Source: Pogona vitticeps
Taxonomy: Eukaryota > Chordata > Lepidosauria > Squamata > Agamidae
Assembly: GCF_051106095.1 (NCBI RefSeq)
Contig: NC_135784.1
Location: 148,463,428-148,527,427, forward strand
DNA: 64,000 nt
Direction of reading: 5' to 3'
Each line of letters begins with the position of its first letter. The stretch's first letter is position 1. The notes below the pieces were generated by a model. That model did no database searches. It was not told the DNA's origin and saw nothing but the letters and a program-made list of their open reading frames with translations. Shown here piece after piece: positions 51,760-64,000 of this stretch. The position numbers and the translations under genes were made by a program.

Positions 51760-53995
51760 CTGCACAGAGTCATCCAGCACAGCTCTAATATGTCAAGGGC
51801 CTCTTACATGCTGGCCCGCAGGAAGAGAATGCAGACCACACTGTGGACCACCGTGAAGAATTTGCACGACACTTTGCAGGTAAAATTGTTGGGGTCTGCT
51901 TTGACTTGGATGCAGTAGTTGACACAGGTCCTATGGATGTAACTATGGCCCATGCTTGTCCTGTGTTAGTGGATAAATTTCATTTTGCGCAGTCTGAGGA
52001 TGTGGTTAGGACCCTTGGAGAGTTGAAGGCTACCACATGTCTGCTGGACCCTTGCCCTTCCTGGCGTACAGAAATGGTCAGAAAGGGAGTGGCAGAGTGG
52101 GCAGATGGAGTGGTGAATGCCTCTTTGCAGAAAGGTACGACCTTTGCAGAAAGGTATCATTGAAGGGGGCGGTAGTAAGACCATTGCTGAAAAAGCCCTC
52201 CTTGAATCCCACAGTACTGGATAGTTACCAGCCAGTTCTATCCACAGGCAAGGCACTGGAACAGGTGGTGGCTTATCAGCTCCAGGGGTTCCTGGATAAA
52301 ATGGATGATCTAGATCTATTTCAATCTTCAGACCTGGTTATAGGATGGAGATTGCTTTGGTAACTTTGGAGGATGACTTACACTGGGAAATGGACAGGAG
52401 GAGTGTGTTCCCATTTTTTCTGCTGGACGTCTTAGTAGCTTTCGATACAATCAACCATGGTATCCTTCTGGATTGTCTCTCCAGGATGGGACTTGGAGGC
52501 ACTGTTTCGCAGCAGCTCCAGTCCTCTGTGGAAGGGGAGAACTTAGAAGGTGTTGTTGGGGGACTCCTGTCCAATTCCTGGCCATTGGCCTGTGGTGCCC
52601 CCGGGTTCTGTCCCACCCCCCCATGCTATATAACATCTACATGAAACTATTGGGAGAGATGTCCAGAGTTTTGGGGGTCAGTGTCACCAGTGATAATAAT
52701 AATTCTAAACTCTATTTTTCCTTGCCACCTAAAATTGAGGAAGCTGTTTTGGTTCTAGATCAGTGTCTGGTGTCAGTAAAGACTGGATGAGGATGAATAA
52801 ACAAAAACATAATCCAGACAAAGAGGTGCTACTGGTCAGTCAAAAGGCAGATCAAGGACTAGGGATTACCCTGTCCTGGATGGGGTTACACTCTCCCTGA
52901 AAACACAGTCGTGCAGCTTGGGTGTGCTCTTAGATTCATTCCCGAGACCGGATGCCCAGTTTTTGGCGGTGGCCAGGAGTGCATTTGCACTGTTAAAGCT
53001 AATGTGACAGCTGCGCCTATTCCTGGAGACGTCTGCTCTAGTCATAGTGACATAAGGTTTACTTACATCCTGGCTGGATTACTGTAACATGCTCTACATA
53101 GAGCTCCTTTGGAAAGTATTCGGAAACTTCAGTAGGTCCAAAATGCCACTGCCAGATTGTTAGCTACGGCTGGAAACTAAGATCACATAACTCTGTTACA
53201 GCAGCTCCATTGGTGGCCAGTCAATTTCTGGATACAGTTGCAAATGCTAGTTTTGACCTTGTTTAGTCGTTAAGTCGTGCCCGACTCTTCGTGACCCCAT
53301 GGACCAGAGCACGCCAGGCCCTCCTGTCTTCCACTGCCTCCTGGAGACGGGTCATATTCATGTTGGTTGCTTCGATGACACTGTCCAACCATCTAGTCCT
53401 CTGTCGTCCCCTTCTCCTCTTGCCTTCACACTTTCCAAACATCAGGGTCTTTTCCAGGGAGCCTTCTCTTCTCATGAGATGGCCAAAGTATTGGAGCCTC
53501 AGCTTCAGGATCTGTCCTTCCAGTGAGCAGTGAGCACTTCGACCTACAAATCCTTAACCAAATTTGGGTCCAAGCTATCTCAAAGATCACATGTCCCTTT
53601 ATGAGCCTTCCCAGATATTAAGATGATCAAGGCAGACCCTTCTCTCAGTTTCACCTCCCTCACAGGTACACCTGGTGAGGACAGATGTTGCTGCTCCCAC
53701 ACTCTGGAACTCCTTCCCACAGGAGGCCAGGCTTCTCCCATCTTTGCTGTCCTTCCACAAGCAGACAAAGACCTTTATCTTCAGGTAGGTTTTCCCTGAG
53801 TGACTTGCTGTCTAAGGGGGGGTTCATAAAATGGAACTGTTGATTTCTGTTTGTTTTCATTGAGTTTTCAGTACTGTTTCTACCTACTAGTTTTAATATT
53901 ATATTTTATATTTGTTTACTTCTTCTTCTGTTCTTAGTTTTTTTATACTCTTTTTTTCCTAATACTTGAATCCTTTTTGGAAGAAAGGTAGGGTA
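51760..53995 (+). mobile_element. CR1/L2-type LINE, degraded, interrupted by BovB
   Basis: Pieces of linker and RT in shifting frames: HREEFARHFAGKI, DPCPSW, LKGAVVRPLLKKPSLNP, LDVLVAFDTINHGILLDCL, NIYMKLLGEM, then a thumb region. VLTYKSLTKFGSK reads across the BovB insertion at 53260-53536. The 3' part has gcagacaaagacctttatct. The start is uncertain. Confidence 0.75.
53260..53536 (-). mobile_element. BovB LINE 3' fragment inserted in CR1
   Basis: The - strand gives SLEKTLMFGKCEGKRRRGRQ, TRWLDSVIEATNM, then WRALVHGVTKSRARLND, the C-terminus of BovB/RTE ORF2. The flanks ttttgacct (53251-53259) and cttcgacct (53537-53545) are a near-perfect 9-bp target duplication, and CR1 resumes in register across them. 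Confidence 0.85.
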
Positions 53996-55705
53996 TATGT
54001 AATATTACATCAATCCATCCATCATACATGCATATGTCCTTAAGGCAAGGAACCCAAACAGGTGCCCCACAGAAAATATGTGAAATGATTTTTTAGCTTT
54101 AAGAATTCAGCTGGAAGAAACCTGTCACCCTACATATTAAAAAACTGATTAGCCCTCCCACATTTCATCCCATGTTACTCTTGGTATGTTTTCCCTGTAA
54201 CCAACCGCTTCACAGAATCATATAGATGAACATGAATCTGCTTGTTCACTTTGGTATCCCATATCCCAAGGTAATCTAAACTTCCTCTTGAAGAAAGCCA
54301 ATATTTTGGTTCTAGTATACTTCATTATTCAAAGGCAATTCTTGTAGTTCTCAATAAAACTGCTCAGTAGTCTCTAAAGCGTGTGAAAAACCAGAACAGC
54401 AGCATCAACATGGAGGAAAATGAGGACCTTTCTTGGATCAGATGGTTATTTCTCCAAAACAAAGGAAGGTCTGTCAAACATAAAGAACAAAAATGCATTC
54501 TTGTCTTGATACCTTAAGAGGCAGCAGTCCCACCTTGATTACTGCAGCAAATCTATATAAAAACTGTAAGCTTTCTATCTATAGAATGTCATAGTAATTT
54601 ACTCCAAAGACAAGCACAAGGGGAAAAAAAAGTAGATTTTAAAGACCGAAAAAGAATTTGCCTCCTTTTGGCCACCTCAGTTTAAAAGCAAAAAAACAGA
54701 ATATTTGTGAGCCACCAAGCAAGATCAAACCAGACTCATGCAACCTGTTATTCCCCCAATATATCATTTATCACTAATAAACACTTCTAATCTGAGGCCT
54801 AAAAAGCTAGTGCAAATCTTCCCAATGAGGGATAAAAGGCAAATAGGTTGAAAATGAGATAGGTCATCTTTAGGGCCCTTCTTACAGCCTAGGACAGCAA
54901 AAGTGGTAAGCCAGGCTACTAGAATTATACCCGATTTATTAATTAGAGAGAAAAGGGAAGCCAGCAACAAAGACCGACAAGAACTGATGTCACATTTCAA
55001 CAGCTCTGAAGGGATAGCATCAGATTATTTGTAACAACTGAATATTAGGGTTTTATTTTAGAAATGCTAAAAGGAAGCAGATGGAATTTCAGTTTGCATG
55101 CTGGGGGGGGCAACGTTCCATTGCTCCACTCCTTCCAACTGTCCAAAGTAAGATCGTGCACCAGCAGGTGGCTCTCCAGGAGAAGTGACTGGCTGATCAT
55201 CTCCAAAATGGTGGTGGAATTAAACTATTTTGTGGATTTTTTTTGTCTCACCTTTCTTGGAGTTTACACGATGATGGTTTTCTACACTCATGAGTATTAG
55301 TCTTTCTGCTTCTCAAGGGTGCTTCCTAATACCAGCGGGGTTTCCACATAAGACTTATTTTACGACCAAAGGGCATACCTTGAGTCTTCTGAAATTGGTC
55401 AAGGTAACCTGCACCACTTGTCTTATCTTCAATGCCTGAGGGGCATGGGCAAACCCAGACTCTACCCAGATCCCACCACATGTTAAAGAAAGGTGGCAGG
55501 AAGGCCTCTCTTCTACCAACAAGAACAAATCTTTCTTTTGGGAAAGGTCCACATGTCTCACTTAGCAGGTACATTGAAACTGGCATGTCTGGGGGGGTTT
55601 CTCACAGGGAACCTTGCTTGACAACCCTCGAGGTCCTCAATTTAACACCAAAAGCTTGACTATGTGTAGATTCTTCCAGTTGACACCATTCAAAAGGCAC
55701 TATAT
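53996..55705. other. Mostly unassigned; one weak LINE RT fragment
   Basis: On the - strand, 54764-55000 reads KKGPKDDLSHFQPICLLSLI, then GKI.TSFLGLRLE. This resembles the LINE RT block KKGDxxxPxNYRPISLLSI-GKI and is probably an old LINE piece. 55326-55586 (-) has two overlapping open frames without family resemblance. Confidence 0.45.
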
Positions 55706-55937
55706 CACAGGAGGGCTCAGTAATTCAGTGAGTTAGGTTGAAGAGCCAAAGTTGGGGGTTAAATTCTCACACTGTGCATCCCAGAAGAGTCAGCCTGTAT
55801 AGCCTTGGGCAAGCTGCAGAGCCCCAGGACAACCCCAGGAGAAAGGAATGTAAGCACCTTCTGAATACTGTCTACCTAAATAATCCTGGAAAAGGGTGCC
55901 GTAAGTCAGAATTGACTTGAAGACACACAATTATTAT
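55706..55937 (+). mobile_element. tRNA-derived squamate SINE (Sauria-type)
   Basis: agggctcagtaattcagtga, a B-box-like gggggttaaattctc, and agccttgggcaagctgcaga, ending gtaagtcagaattgacttga and AATTATTATT. Same body as 5290-5545. A hAT-like element has inserted in its tail. Confidence 0.75.
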
Positions 55938-56410
55938 TAGAGATGGGCACAAACCGTGCTCGAGCAACGCCATGTTGCACCCACACAGATGTTCTGCAAG
56001 TGCTGCATGCTTCCCTCCCCCGCCTCCTTTGCATGCTCATCCACTCACCAGCTGAAGTGCGTCTCTTTCCACCACCTCCTCTGTGCACTTGCCCATTCAC
56101 CAGCTGCGGTGGGCTTCCCTCCTCTGCCATATATGTGCGATTGTCCACTTACCAGCAGCACTGCGGCCTTACTTGCCCTGCCTCTTCGGCTGAGTGGATA
56201 ATTGTGGAGAGAAAGCAGAGGAGGAAAGTGCTCTACAGCCAGTGAACGCGTGAGCATGAAGAGGAGGTGAGGGAGGGAAGCACACTGCAGCTGGTGAGTG
56301 GGCGAGCGTGCAGAAGAGCAAGGAGTGTGGTATGGCCCCTTTGGAACAACTCTGTGGGCACTGCATCAAACTGGGCTGAACCACTGATACTCAGATCATG
56401 CCCATCTTTA
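55938..56410. mobile_element. hAT-like element carrying an inverted minisatellite
   Basis: The ends tagagatgggca and tgcccatcttta are inverted repeats. The flanking 8-mers attattat and attataat agree at six of eight bases. Inside, about three imperfect units of roughly 55-65 bases (each with ca(t/c)tcaccagctg-like cores near 56045, 56098 and 56148) are followed by about two units in the opposite orientation (cagccagtgaacgcgtgag near 56238, cagctggtgagtgggcgag near 56288). Non-coding. Confidence 0.6.
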
Positions 56411-56987
56411 ATTATAATTACTATTATGTGACTGTAGATATTCAGATGGCTCTCAGGACTTCTCTACAGATTACATCTTAAGGTTTTGGCTACTGTTGTC
56501 AAGAAGCAATGTTTTCACTTCAATATGGGTGGCTGTATGCCAGCTCTAAAAAGTGGCAACTCATTGTCCACTAGGGATGCCTTAGAATGTGCTTTGTGTA
56601 ATTTGAGCCTCTCTCCTGGGTATAATCCAGAGGCAGCTGACAGTTGCCTAGAAGTCAAATTAATGTCACTCCAGGTTAAACTCTGATTTTTTTAAAAAAA
56701 TAACCACACTGCAATGTTTGCTCAATCTTTCACAGATGACTCCAGGCTCAGCATCTCAACAGAAATAATAATCAATGTACAATGTACTTTTTCTGTGAAG
56801 TGAGAAAAACAATGTATAATCACGCTTGTACTAATGAAGCAAAATACACTGATCTGAGATCCACCCATCCCATTCTAGAACAGGGTAAAAAACCTACACT
56901 ATCTTATGTAAGATACTATGTTCACTCAGTTTCAAAATATTTGCCTTATTAAATGTGTTAGTGCTAAACAATGTGACTCCCCTTTGA
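56411..56987. other. Nothing recognised
   Basis: Unique sequence. Confidence 0.5.
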
Positions 56988-57190
56988 CCTCATGGCACAG
57001 TGGGTAAACTGTAGTGTTGCAGCCAAAACTCCACACATGGTCAGTGTTTGATACCAATGGATCTGACAGCCAGCTCAAGGTTGACTCAGTCAGTAAAATT
57101 AGTACCCAGCTTGCAAGGCAGGGAGCAATGTTTAGTCTGTATAATTTTTTTTTAAAGTAAACTGTGAACGCGTGAGACTGCTTTAAGCAC
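56988..57190 (+). mobile_element. tRNA-derived squamate SINE
   Basis: ctcatggcacagtgggtaaa and ctgtagtgttgcagcc, then ggttgactcagtcagtaaaa and ttagtacccagcttgc, are the hallmark blocks of a common squamate SINE. The usual RNA pol III B-box has decayed. Confidence 0.8.
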
Positions 57191-58872
57191 TATGGGGCAG
57201 TATACGTATAAGGCAGCACACTCCATTTTGCTTTACTCTGCTGCTATATGTTTGGTGCATTCCTCTCCAGAATGCTTGTCTAAGATGGTCTGACCATTCT
57301 CTTACCCTTAGACAGAACAAGGCAGCTAACTCACGATTTCACAAAACGGCAGCAAATGCTTAGTCACTGAACTTATGATCGTTGTATTTTACTGCCAAGG
57401 GAGAACAGAGAGAGTTATGGGATTTTCTGCCACAGAAGCTAAAATAACTTGATGGACCATAAAGACTATGTCCAGAATTCTGTTTGTCCTTCACTGTTCC
57501 AAATAGGGTACCCTTTTCCCCGCTCCCTGTGTGAGAGGAAATTCGCCAATCCCTCGTGCAAGCAGAAACCCCTGATTCTTTGAACAGGACAATTTCCTGC
57601 TTACACAACTGCAACTCGGAGCTCACCTGGGATGCTATGCCCATGGACATGGATGGCTTCAGAATTACCAAAAGGATTCTGGGCTAAGTACCTTGATGAT
57701 GGTGATGGTGATTGTTGATGATCATAAGGATGACCGAGGATCATGACTTCAGTCATGATCATGTTGATCAGTGTGTGCTGATCATCGGCTGCAGCCCTGC
57801 CTCAGGCATCAAAACGTCTTTGGACTAGTTCTCCCTATCATTCTTTCCCATCCTTATAAACTAAGCCTCATTACTTCTCTAGCCAAGATGACTGGGACAG
57901 ATCAGTATATCCTCTCTTGTTGACAACAACTTCCTCCTGTCTCTCACTGAAACCCACTCCACATTCTCATTTGGTTCACAGGATCTTTCAACAGTCGCAG
58001 CAAACCTCAGCAATGCTGAGCTTCCGCTTCGGAGAACTGGCTGATTTTCTCAGGACTGGTGTGAAACTGACCTTCCAAATCCCCAGTTGGCCCTCACTGT
58101 GAATAATATGAATGCCAAGGCAAAAGCCTTCTCTTGTTTGTGAATGAAATGCCCAGCTGTGGGAAGTCAGGAAAGCTATAACCAAGGCTCTCCTGGAATT
58201 GGAAACACCAGAGTTAGCCAGTGCATTTTTCAGTTCATCACAGAAACTAAAGGAGAAACTTTACTTGCTTTGATCAAGTTAGATTCTCTTTTTCCACAGG
58301 CTTGATGGGTACAAGATGCTGAATATTTCTTACTGGGCGTGGGAACGAAGCTTCTGCACTTTCAGTGAGCATCAAGGGACAGCTGATGTTGCCATCAACA
58401 ATAGCAACAACACAAAGAGCTGTCATTCTCCACCTAGTCGTCTTGCATCCTAAAAAAACCAGCTGGCATATTAGATAGCAAGCTTGAGCCAAAGGATCCC
58501 AACCTAGTCCTGATGGGTGCAAATATGGAGGCCAAGGGAGAATGTGTGAGCCCAGGCACTATCCTCACTCATTCAAACTGTCGGGCTCCATGTTTTTCCA
58601 TTATACGTGTGAATCAAGCTGAAGTGTGAGCTCAGCTTCCCCCTGATTTCATAATAACAGGCATATGCCCAAGAGAATCTATTGCTGGCTTACTTGTTCA
58701 TTTTGTCTTTTCTCTCATTACTCAGGAATATTGGCTGCATGTTTATTTGTCACTTTTAAAACTCCTAAGAATACACATTTACAAAACTTAAAGAGTTATA
58801 CCCCAACACAAGAATCATTATATTTTTGGAAAGAGACCGGGTATATGATATAAATTAAGATAAAACATATTG
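57191..58872. other. Nothing recognised; one near-perfect palindrome
   Basis: gatcatgact-tc-agtcatgatc at about 57741-57762 is a perfect 10-bp inverted repeat in a GAT-rich setting. Open frames at 57360-57671 and 58274-58522 (-) have no recognisable family. Confidence 0.45.
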
Positions 58873-58912
58873 ATGTGTGTGTGTGTGTATATGTATATAT
58901 ATATATATAAAA
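58873..58912. repeat. GT/AT dinucleotide microsatellite
   Basis: tgtgtgtgtgtgtatatg leading into a TA run; the following 58913-59396 is AT-rich and unassigned. Confidence 0.85.
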
Positions 58913-59396
58913 AATTTATATTCCCGATTTATATTCCCGATGGTGGTGGGTTACACTGTATATTTGGGTTGTGAGTCTATTTGTCATTTATGTTGTATTT
59001 TTGTTGTATTTTATTAAATTAAAAAATTAAAAAAAAACTTTTAGAACACCTACCTATATGTTTACCCATTTATTAATGTATCCTGTTGTTTAAAGCAACT
59101 GAAGCCCATTTCAAAACTGTTCCATAGATTGGGGATGGGTCACCTTGATGGCACCAGAGGCACCAACCCACCAGTTCAGCTATGATGAAAAATTATTTTC
59201 CTTTCAGAACTTCTGAACCAACCCAATCCCTTCATGAATGTTGCATCTATTGTCACTCTCAATACTCCTCATGACAGGACACTAAAGTAGGCTGGCATTA
59301 TTTTACTCATCAGGATGAATTTGAACTAGGGACCTCCAGCTCACAGCTTGTGAGTCTTTCAAGTCTTTTCTTCTCTGCCTATAATAGTGATTATTG

Positions 59397-60890
59397 ACAG
59401 ACAGACAGAGAAAACTTCATTGGCATAAAAAGAATAAAATATAACCAAACTGGTTCTTGAAGTGCCCCACAAATACAAAATCCAGGAGGTAGGAAAGCAG
59501 AAGAGCAAACCCTTCAAAGACATTTAATTGAGAGCCAGGCTTCGCTTTCTCACAATTGAGCTGATGAAATCTGCAATTCTTTCCAGAATGTCAGGCACCT
59601 CTACAGATAACATAAAATGGATTTTGTTCACATAAGATTTTCCCTCCAATTTTAACAGCACCGGTGCCACAAATTTGGAACAATCACTCTGGTTAAGTGG
59701 ACAAGGCGGAAACATGTGGATAAGAGTTTCCAGTGCAGCCTGCTCACATGGGCAATGCCTTTTGAGGTACGGGATTCCTTTGAAGATACCATATACTGTA
59801 GTAAGGCTGCAGGCATGACATTGCATCTGGCTAGGGAGAATGCCCTGCCTTTTTGTGGACAATTGATCAGAGAAAGGAAGGCAGCTGGTTTTCCAATCTT
59901 AAAGGAAATGTGGGAAAACTGTGGCAAGCAGGTATTATTGGCTGCATTCCATAGTTCCTGGAATTCAATGTCCAAAATTCTTCTTTTGATCATTTGGAAG
60001 GCTTGCCCTTGATTTAGTGAGGCCAGGTAGTCACTATCTAAGCCAATCCGTTTCAGTTTTTTAAAAAGGGCAATAGACCCAAAGGGAGGTTTAGAGTCCA
60101 GTAATAGTTGATATAATAAACTATCTGGGTCAGAGTTGTAGAAAAGTTTTAGCCAGAATTGAAATGATCTTAGCCAAGTCATCATTTGCAAAGAGGAAAA
60201 AATGGTCTCTAGACAAAGCACCAAGTAAGGGACACAACTTGGTAGCCCCAGCACCTAACGTAAGAATTGAGATTGTATGTGTTCAATTGACCTATTCAAG
60301 GCATTTAACCAGATTGGGATGGATACAAAATTTGTGGGATAATACTGGATTTAAAAACCTGTAAATCTGCTGGAACATAACAATTGCCAGAATTATAATA
60401 GAAACGAAGTATTGCCTGACCAGCGAACCTAGCTACATTTATAACCATTCTGTGATGGGGAGACCAGGAATGCTTATAATGGAACCGGATGCCTAGGCAT
60501 TCATACTCTTTAACCTGTTCGAAAGTTGCTTCCATGACTTTGAGAAAACCAAAATTTTGGATTTATTCAGTTGGATTTTGTTTTTGTCTAGGTATTCCAC
60601 AGTTCTGTTAATTAAACATTTCAACCTGGACAAGAGCGCGAGATGATACTAGCATTGTCCGCATAAAGCAATAACGGGACACGATAGATCCCCAATTTTG
60701 GTGAATGACCCTCCACACTGGCTAGAAAGGGGGCTAGGTCATTCATAAATAGGTTGAATAGTGAGGGAGCAAGAATGTGCTGATTATTAATTACCTGTGC
60801 AATAGCAGGACTGGTCCTGGAAACCCTACCCCCGAACTCTACTCCTCTGCAGTTACAGAAGACAACTACCTCTGGACCATCAAATTAAAA
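59397..60890 (-). mobile_element. LINE remnant of uncertain clade (RT C-terminal half)
   Basis: On the - strand, from 60890 downward: a palm region (ILAPSLFNLFMNDLAPFL, then PLLLYADNASIISRS, where the catalytic DD reads DN), then YECLGIRFHYKHSWSPHHRM and AGQAILRFYYNSGNCYVPAD (60305-60535). A long tail follows (59652-60254) with CEQAALETLIHMFPPCPL. Frames are broken. This order matches LINEs abundant in lizards; I cannot say whether R4, Vingi or another clade. Confidence 0.7.
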
Positions 60891-62369
60891 CAGGAACAAA
60901 ATAACAATTCCAAAGGTCAGTCTCTGAAGTATTCATTCATAACCTGAGATACAAAGAATCAAATTGTGAAACAGCTGTAACCAATCAGACCCCAGAGTCA
61001 ACCTTGATATAATGCACTTTGCGATGATTACCAAATATTACCACATGGCAGAAAATGTCCTTGTGGCAAACACTGATATAATCAATCAGAAAGGAAAGTT
61101 GAAAAGCTCCAGTGAACAGATGAATCCACTCACTGGAATATGGTGGAAGACCCTTCTGTCATTTTGACATGAAGCAAGTAAGGAGTCTCAAAATAAAGGC
61201 ACATTTTTCCTTATAGCTACAATCTCCATTATCTCTGAGCAGCTGGAAGATTTAATGTTTTTATGGCTTTCACCCCGTCCCTTATTCTGACTGATGCCAT
61301 TACAGTCTCCTACCCTGGCTAGAAACAGAAGTTTCCAGTAAAATTATCTCAAACAAATTGTCACAGAGGTGTGCGTTCATGGAGTTGGGCTCCCTCCATT
61401 TGTGATAACTGCCCTGTAGGAATTTTATTGCCAGGAGAATTCTAGGATTTAAGACTTTAGACTGGGGCTTAGTCCCAGATCTTCGACAGCTCGCAACTTG
61501 TTCCAAAAACAGTGTTGTGAGCAAGCAAATTTTAAGATGGCAAAGGTTGAATTTAAAGTAAAATTAATTGAATGTTTTAAACAGAGACTGTTTTTCTGCA
61601 CTGCGTGGAGACTTCATAAATAAACCAAATACCAAGAAAACATGGACTTACATGTTTTCATCTAAGACAAGAAAGTACATTGAAATAAGCCACTTTTTTT
61701 TTCTTTTTTCTTTTTTGGCTAAGCTGTCTTGTTTTCTTAAAAAAAACTGAGGACAGAAGTCTTTTGTTGAGCATGTCATCTATTCAAGTTAGAAACTGTG
61801 CAAGACTTAAGATACAAGCTGGGGAAATGGGAACTAGTTGTCCTTCTTGGTGGGGGGGGGGAAGAAAGAACAAAAATGGTTGGTTCTTCTGGTTATTAAT
61901 TGTCACAAGACCCACACACTTATTTCTGTAACTCAAACGTTAAAAAAAATTCATTGGGAAAGCAAGAAAACAAACACGAATGGTTATACAGATACTGGTA
62001 CTGCAAAAGTAATGGCACCTGTTAAAGAAAAATACAGTAGAAGGAAATCTATCAGAACAATGACCAGACCCTTAAAGGGGGAGAGGACTTGAACAAGATG
62101 GACGCCTGCACACATTCACTTCCAAGAAAGTCCAAATTCGCAGACCTTTTTGTAGCTTTATTTCCATCCAGCATGCCAAGAATCTCTACTTCAGAACGTA
62201 CATGCACAAGAACACTCCTTAGTGTCAGAAGGCAAGCCATTGAGCCATTTAATTTAGTACTATGCACCGCAAGGGTCAGAAGCCTCAGGCTCTGTAGCAG
62301 AATCCGGACTTTTTCAGGTCTTAGTTTGGCCCTTTGGGACCCCCTAGAAAGCTAAGAGCTCTTTTGGCA
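60891..62369. other. Nothing recognised
   Basis: Unique sequence with a nine-G run near 61853-61861 and a pyrimidine run near 61694-61716. Confidence 0.5.
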
Positions 62370-62508
62370 GGGCTTCCCAAAATTAGGCCCCCAGATGTTT
62401 CTGGACTACAACTCTCAGAAATTACAGCCAGCACAGCTAGTGGTGAAGGCTTCTGGGAGTTTTAGTCCAGGAACATCTGGGGGCTCAAGATTGCAAACCA
62501 CTGCCCTA
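62370..62508. mobile_element. Short palindromic hAT-like repeat, both halves present
   Basis: Left half ggcccccagatgtttctgg and actacaactctcagaaatta faces right half gcttctgggagttttagtcc and aggaacatctgggggctc. Best preserved copy of the family seen at 11282, 16588 and 28548. Confidence 0.65.
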
Positions 62509-62764
62509 TGCTATCATTATTAGTGGGTTCCCACCTGTTGTATGAAAACTCCCTGCTTCTGAAAATTTGAAATGCTTCCCCTTAGACTTATTAGTTGGCA
62601 GCAAAAGGTATAGTAAGCTACTATGCTGGTATTTTGATCCAACCCTTTTGCCCTTGGCCACACTGACCTACCACCAAAATGTGGCCGCTCTGAAATTTAT
62701 TGTAGGGTTCTGATTGAAAGAGGTTCCCCATCCAGCAGTCACTCTGCAGACACCTTGAAAACAA

Positions 62765-64000
<1,236 letters not shown>

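Noticed and set aside
55326-55586. Two overlapping - strand frames (68 and 86 codons) as a gene
   Set aside because: Both frames are open without family resemblance, and the flanks look like old repeat sequence.
57741-57762. Palindrome gatcatgact-tc-agtcatgatc as a binding site or origin
   Set aside because: It lies in a GAT-rich low-complexity stretch and nothing around it supports a specific function.
57780-57830. Possible ARSG exon (K-R-R-F-D on the - strand, like human GRRFDG)
   Set aside because: A stop follows two codons later and neighbouring residues do not match ARSG; no proper splice sites.

Overview
The window looks like ordinary nuclear DNA of a squamate reptile (lizard or snake). 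The evidence is the repeat set: tRNA-headed squamate SINEs, BovB-type and CR1/L2-type LINEs, a Gmr1-like Gypsy element, and many short DNA transposons, all lying between widely spaced vertebrate exons with clean GT-AG junctions. No prokaryotic genes, CRISPR arrays, rRNA or functional tRNA genes were seen.

Two host genes are recognised. On the + strand, nine coding exons (12946-38264) encode WIPI1 from about human residue 112 to the C-terminus: a PROPPIN beta-propeller with the FRRG phosphoinositide-binding motif, used in autophagy. The earlier exons lie left of the window or were not recognised. On the - strand, the last two coding exons of ARSG (43635-43900 and 47765-47855), a lysosomal sulfatase, are clear. 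The genes converge tail to tail with about 3 kb between them. This matches my recollection of the mammalian WIPI1/ARSG neighbourhood.

Layout. 1-5042: Gypsy LTR element (5' LTR cut by the window edge). 5290-7745: a SINE and two head-to-tail remnants of a LINE with a restriction-like endonuclease. 8035-10800: BovB next to CR1, both on the - strand. 11282-40590: WIPI1, with introns full of pogo/Tigger-like TA-flanked elements, hAT-like elements, SINEs, and a LINE with an uninterrupted 720-codon frame. 40591-43440: intergenic. 43440 onward: ARSG 3' end and large introns, or upstream flank, with more LINEs, SINEs, a minisatellite-bearing hAT-like element and, at the right edge, a CR1 copy interrupted by another LINE's 3' end with a very long simple-repeat tail.

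The host exons are standard. The most interesting material is in the mobile elements: a Gypsy element of the lineage thought to have given rise to the vertebrate SCAN domain, with integrase before RNase H; layered insertions with readable target-site duplications; a LINE whose catalytic box reads FADD; and several palindromic elements, one 61 bases from a WIPI1 exon. I found no convincing new multi-gene system.
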